Assembly (NCBI RefSeq): GCF_004216555.1
Contig: NZ_SGWQ01000002.1
Location: 155,219 to 219,218 of the forward strand
DNA: 64,000 bases
Direction of reading: 5' to 3'
Origin: Herbihabitans rhizosphaerae
Lineage (GTDB): Bacteria; Actinomycetota; Actinomycetes; Mycobacteriales; Pseudonocardiaceae
In this document: piece by piece, positions 61,288 to 64,000 of the stretch
How positions within the stretch are numbered: the stretch's first letter is position 1
How the letters are laid out: each line of letters begins with the position of its first letter
Program-made: the position numbers and the translations under genes
Notes under the pieces: generated by a model
The model's database searches: none
Told to the model about the DNA's origin: nothing
What the model saw: the letters and a program-made list of their open reading frames with translations, nothing else

Positions 61288-61293
61288 ACCTCC

Positions 61294-61326
61294 GGGACAG
61301 CGGGCTCGTTCCTCGCCCGCTGTCCC
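61294..61326. terminator. 12-bp hairpin next to the inverted repeat
   Basis: GGGACAGCGGGC (61294-61305) and GCCCGCTGTCCC (61315-61326) form a perfect stem with a 9-nt loop, directly beside the right repeat copy. A second smaller stem (AGGGCG-AC-CGCCCT) follows near 61340. They lie in the ~500-bp intergenic stretch before egtA. No T-run, so the terminator role is uncertain. Confidence 0.35.
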
Positions 61327-61432
61327 TCCGGCGTCGTCAGGGCGACCGCCCTCGACAATGAGTTTCGACCCCAGCGGGCTTTCGATCGGTGCGGTCAACA
61401 CACCCGGCTGCGTGAAGTCGGTAGGTGGGTAG

Positions 61433-61585
61433 GTGGGCTGGGGAGGTCGCCCAATTGTCGGTGTGGGTGCCCCGCGTGAGGGATATTTCGAGGAGTTGGC
61501 CGAGATCGCGGCCAGCGGTCGCAAGCTCACCGACGACGCCGAGTGGAACGAGCTGTACCAGCGGCACGACCAGTGGATGGCGTGA
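61433..61585 (+). pseudogene. 3' remnant of a cupin-like gene
   Basis: An open frame ends ...VGAPREGYFEELAEIAASGR followed by KLTDDAEWNELYQRHDQWMA and TGA. It has the look of the C-terminal segment of actinobacterial cupin-domain proteins (EYFEELAE ... LYxRHG). Upstream is repeat sequence and a stop at 61430, so only about 40-50 residues survive. The gene was probably cut by the event that brought in the repeats. Confidence 0.4.
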
Positions 61586-61653
61586 GAAGAGGCGTGCGAC
61601 TGTCGGATGTGTTGTGTAGCGTCGATTTTCGACTGACACGAGGGGCGGTCGCC

Positions 61654-62901
61654 ATGACCAGATCTGGGACGTCAGAGACTTCACTGCCGAACCCATCGAT
61701 CGTCGAACCGGCCAGGCGCTGGATTCGCGAGCGGCACGACGCCGAGGCCTACGTGGCGTCGGTCTGCTTCAAGCACGGTCCACCGAAACTGACCGGTGTC
61801 GAGCTGGAATGGACGGTGCACCACACCGACGACCCGCGGCGCCCGCTCGACGCAGACCGCCTCGCCGCGGCCCTGGGCTCCCACGCCCCGCGCACTCTGC
61901 GCCCCGACAGCCCGGCAGTCCCCTTGCCCGGCGGTTCCCCGATCAGCCTCGAGCCGGGGGGCCAGGTCGAGATCTCCGCGCTTCCGCAGCCGACCCTCAC
62001 CGAACTCTTCGACGTGGTCGGCGCCGACATCGCGCATCTGAGCAACCTCCTCGCCGACGCGGGCCTCGCCCTCGGTTCCAGTGGCACCGACCCGCACCGG
62101 CCGCCGCAGCGCGTCCTCGACACACCCCGCTACGCCGCCATGGAGAAGGCGTTCGAGCCCATGGGCGACGCGGGCATCACGATGATGTGCAGCACGGCCG
62201 GCCTGCAGGTCTGCGTGGACGCGGGCGAGCGGGACCAGGTCGCCGACCGGTGGGCAGCCGTGCACGCGCTCGGGCCGGTGCTGGTGGCGTTGTTCGCCAA
62301 CTCCACGGGGTTGCGCGGCACGTCCAGCGACTGGTCATCGGAGCGGATGCGCACGGTGCTGGCCACCGATCCGTCCCGCACCCGGCCCGGCGCGGTCACC
62401 GCCGACCCGGCCGCCGCGTGGGCCGCCCACGTGCTGGACACGCCGCTGCTCTGCCTGCGGCGCGACGACGGGTGCTGGGAGGCGCCGGCCGGTGTCACGT
62501 TCGCCGACTGGACGGCCGGCGCGTTGCCGAATCCGCCCAGTGTCGCCGATCTGGACTATCACCTGACCACGCTGTTCCCGCCGGTGCGGCCGCAGGGCTA
62601 CCTCGAGGTGCGCTACATCGACGCGCAGCCGGGGCCGGCCTGGATGGCACCGGTCGCGCTGGTCGCCGCCCTCCTCTCCACACCGTCCACTGTGGACCGA
62701 ACGCTGGACGCGTGCGCGCCCGCGGTGGACCGGTGGATCGAGGCGGCGCGGGACGGTCTTGCCGATCCACCGGTGGCCGAGGCGGCCCGCAAGGTGGTCG
62801 AGATCGGCGTCGCCGAACTCCCGAACACCGGCGTTTCCCCAAGTCTGGCAACGAGTTTGGCCGACGACGTGCACCTGCGACTCGACGGAGGGACCCCGTG
62901 A
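61654..62901 (+). CDS. egtA: Glutamate-cysteine ligase EgtA (ergothioneine biosynthesis)
   Basis: A 415-residue ATP-dependent ligase making gamma-glutamylcysteine, the sulfur donor for ergothioneine. Typical pieces: [55 protein letters not shown] and [17 protein letters not shown] 61654 has AGGGGCGG upstream; an earlier in-frame start at 61543 would read through the cupin remnant. It overlaps egtB by GTGA, and a GTCCAC-T-GTGGAC palindrome is at 62685-62697 (P-S-T-V-D). Confidence 0.93.
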   Translation: MTRSGTSETSLPNPSIVEPARRWIRERHDAEAYVASVCFKHGPPKLTGVELEWTVHHTDDPRRPLDADRLAAALGSHAPRTLRPDSPAVPLPGGSPISLEPGGQVEISALPQPTLTELFDVVGADIAHLSNLLADAGLALGSSGTDPHRPPQRVLDTPRYAAMEKAFEPMGDAGITMMCSTAGLQVCVDAGERDQVADRWAAVHALGPVLVALFANSTGLRGTSSDWSSERMRTVLATDPSRTRPGAVTADPAAAWAAHVLDTPLLCLRRDDGCWEAPAGVTFADWTAGALPNPPSVADLDYHLTTLFPPVRPQGYLEVRYIDAQPGPAWMAPVALVAALLSTPSTVDRTLDACAPAVDRWIEAARDGLADPPVAEAARKVVEIGVAELPNTGVSPSLATSLADDVHLRLDGGTP

Positions 62902-64000
62902 CCAACACCGCTGACCTCGGCGCGGAAGCGCTGCGGGACCACGTGGCGGCGCAGCTCACCCGGGCGCGCGAGCGCAGCGCGCTGCTCACCGACGCGGTGG
63001 ACGACGACGACCTCGTCCGCCAGCACTCGAAGCTGATGTCGCCGCTGGTGTGGGACCTCGCGCACATCGGCAACCAGGAGGAGCTGTGGCTCGTCCGCGA
63101 TGTCGGCGGCCGGGAGCCGGTGCGCCGCGACATCGACGAGCTGTACGACGCGTTCCAGCACCCGCGGGCCGCGCGCCCGACGCTGCCGCTGCTCGGCCCG
63201 GGTGAGGCGCGCTCGTACGTGCGTGAGGTGCGCGACAAGGTGCTCGACGTGCTGGAGCGCACCCCGCTGGAGGGCCGGCGGCTGCTCGACCGGGCGTTCG
63301 CGTTCGGCATGATCGTGCAGCACGAGCAGCAGCACGACGAGACCATGCTGGCCACCCACCAGTTGCGCACCGGCGCCCCGGTGTTGCACGCGCCCGATCC
63401 GCCGAAACCCGTTGTGGCACACCGTGTCGACGAGGTGATCGTCCCAGGTGGACGGTTCACCATGGGTACCTCGGCCGAGCCGTGGGCGCTGGACAACGAG
63501 CGGCCGGCGCACGCCGTCGAGGTGCCGCCGTTCGCGATCGAGAGCGTGCCGGTCACCTGCGGGCGGTACCTGGAGTTCGTCGAGGGCGGCGGCTACGACG
63601 ACCGGCGCTGGTGGTCCGACGGCGGCTGGGCGTTCCGGGTCGAGGCGAACCTGGTCGCGCCGCGCTTCTGGGACAAGCACGGCCAGACCTGGACGCGGAG
63701 GCGGTTCGGCGTGGTCGAGGAGATCCCGCACGACGAGCCGGTGGTGCACGTGTCGTTCCACGAGGCGGACGCGTTCGCCCGCTGGGCCGGCAAGCGGCTG
63801 CCCACCGAGGCCGAGTGGGAGAAGGCGGCCAGGCACGACCCGGACGGCGATCGCAGCCGCAGATTCCCTTGGGGCGACGAGGATCCCGAGCCCCGGCACG
63901 CCAACCTGGGCCAGCGTCACCTGCGCCCGGCTCCGGTCGGCGCGTACCCGGACGGCGCCTCGCCGCTGGGCGTGCACCAGCTCATCGGCGACGTGTGGGA
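62898..64000 (+). CDS. egtB: Ergothioneine sulfoxide synthase EgtB, partial at window edge
   Basis: About 367 residues are visible before the window ends. The N-terminal DinB-like domain contributes iron ligands in [16 protein letters not shown] and [14 protein letters not shown] (HxxxHxE). The C-terminal FGE/sulfatase-modifying-type domain has [40 protein letters not shown] and [14 protein letters not shown]. It joins gamma-glutamylcysteine and hercynine using oxygen. Overlaps egtA; egtC and egtD would be expected beyond the right edge. Confidence 0.95.
   Translation, partial: MTNTADLGAEALRDHVAAQLTRARERSALLTDAVDDDDLVRQHSKLMSPLVWDLAHIGNQEELWLVRDVGGREPVRRDIDELYDAFQHPRAARPTLPLLGPGEARSYVREVRDKVLDVLERTPLEGRRLLDRAFAFGMIVQHEQQHDETMLATHQLRTGAPVLHAPDPPKPVVAHRVDEVIVPGGRFTMGTSAEPWALDNERPAHAVEVPPFAIESVPVTCGRYLEFVEGGGYDDRRWWSDGGWAFRVEANLVAPRFWDKHGQTWTRRRFGVVEEIPHDEPVVHVSFHEADAFARWAGKRLPTEAEWEKAARHDPDGDRSRRFPWGDEDPEPRHANLGQRHLRPAPVGAYPDGASPLGVHQLIGDVW

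Overview
The window is about 70% G+C and gene-dense, with many GTG starts and many ATGA/GTGA stop-start overlaps. It carries BldD, mIHF, a helicase-degenerate PriA, the ergothioneine genes egtA/egtB and DUF397/DUF5753 regulator pairs. This points to a sporulating, filamentous actinomycete, most likely Pseudonocardiaceae (Amycolatopsis/Lentzea/Kutzneria-like). That placement is from gene content and order, not from a database search.

Layout. 1-4.8 kb: the 5' part of a glycerophosphotransferase-like gene that runs into a heptanucleotide tandem repeat at the window edge, a small membrane protein, a GGDEF diguanylate cyclase, three tandem hexapeptide mini-genes, an MFS exporter and the DUF948/DUF6167 pair. 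4.9-16 kb: alaS-ruvX-mltG-aroE, then a GrpB-family gene, a type IV prepilin peptidase and aroC-aroK-(winged helix)-aroB-aroQ, so most of the shikimate pathway. 16-22 kb: two lipoproteins with predicted beta-propeller folds, a decayed racemase gene, pepQ-efp-nusB and, on the other strand, bldD. 22.6-37.9 kb: the pyrimidine operon pyrR-pyrB-pyrC-PH protein-carA-carB-pyrF, with a PyrR-type RNA hairpin in its leader. It is interrupted twice. A two-gene AAA ATPase + DUF4276 cassette sits between carA and carB. A 4.8-kb accessory block sits between carB and pyrF and holds a phosphotransferase, a pentapeptide-repeat-like protein, a frameshifted radical SAM gene with a Cys-rich tail, an ATP-grasp pseudogene, small ORFs and an XRE/DUF397 pair. 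38-54 kb: the conserved actinobacterial block mihF-gmk-rpoZ-coaBC-metK ... priA ... def-fmt-rsmB. Inserted in it are a very large secreted sugar-dehydrogenase/PKD/LGFP protein, a cutinase/PET-hydrolase-like enzyme and a sigma factor with its membrane partner. 54-64 kb: a VWA protein, a protein of the family usually called 3-methyladenine glycosylase, two CNNM/CBS transporters, a TetR regulator and a small gene enclosed by a 105-bp inverted repeat, and egtA-egtB running off the right edge.

The most unusual signals are not conventional genes. (1) Three copies of a unit made of a strong Shine-Dalgarno and the ORF Met-Arg-Thr-Arg-Glu-His-stop (2471-2659). (2) A 13-bp palindrome, GTCCAC-W-GTGGAC, present at 12 perfect and several near-perfect sites. 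Every site I checked lies inside a gene and in the same reading frame (Ser-Thr-Val-Asp). (3) A second dispersed inverted repeat, CCGTTG-N5-CAACGG-like, mostly intragenic. (4) A 7-bp repeat inside a coding frame, which could act as a frame switch. (5) Insertions into the car/pyr operon that keep translational coupling at their junctions.

Functional links: the GGDEF enzyme has an intact I-site, and BldD has the intact c-di-GMP motif RGD-x8-RxxD, so one window holds a maker and the master sensor of that messenger. PyrR would control the pyr genes through a hairpin that pairs with its own ribosome-binding site. The inserted defence-like pair lies inside this transcription unit.
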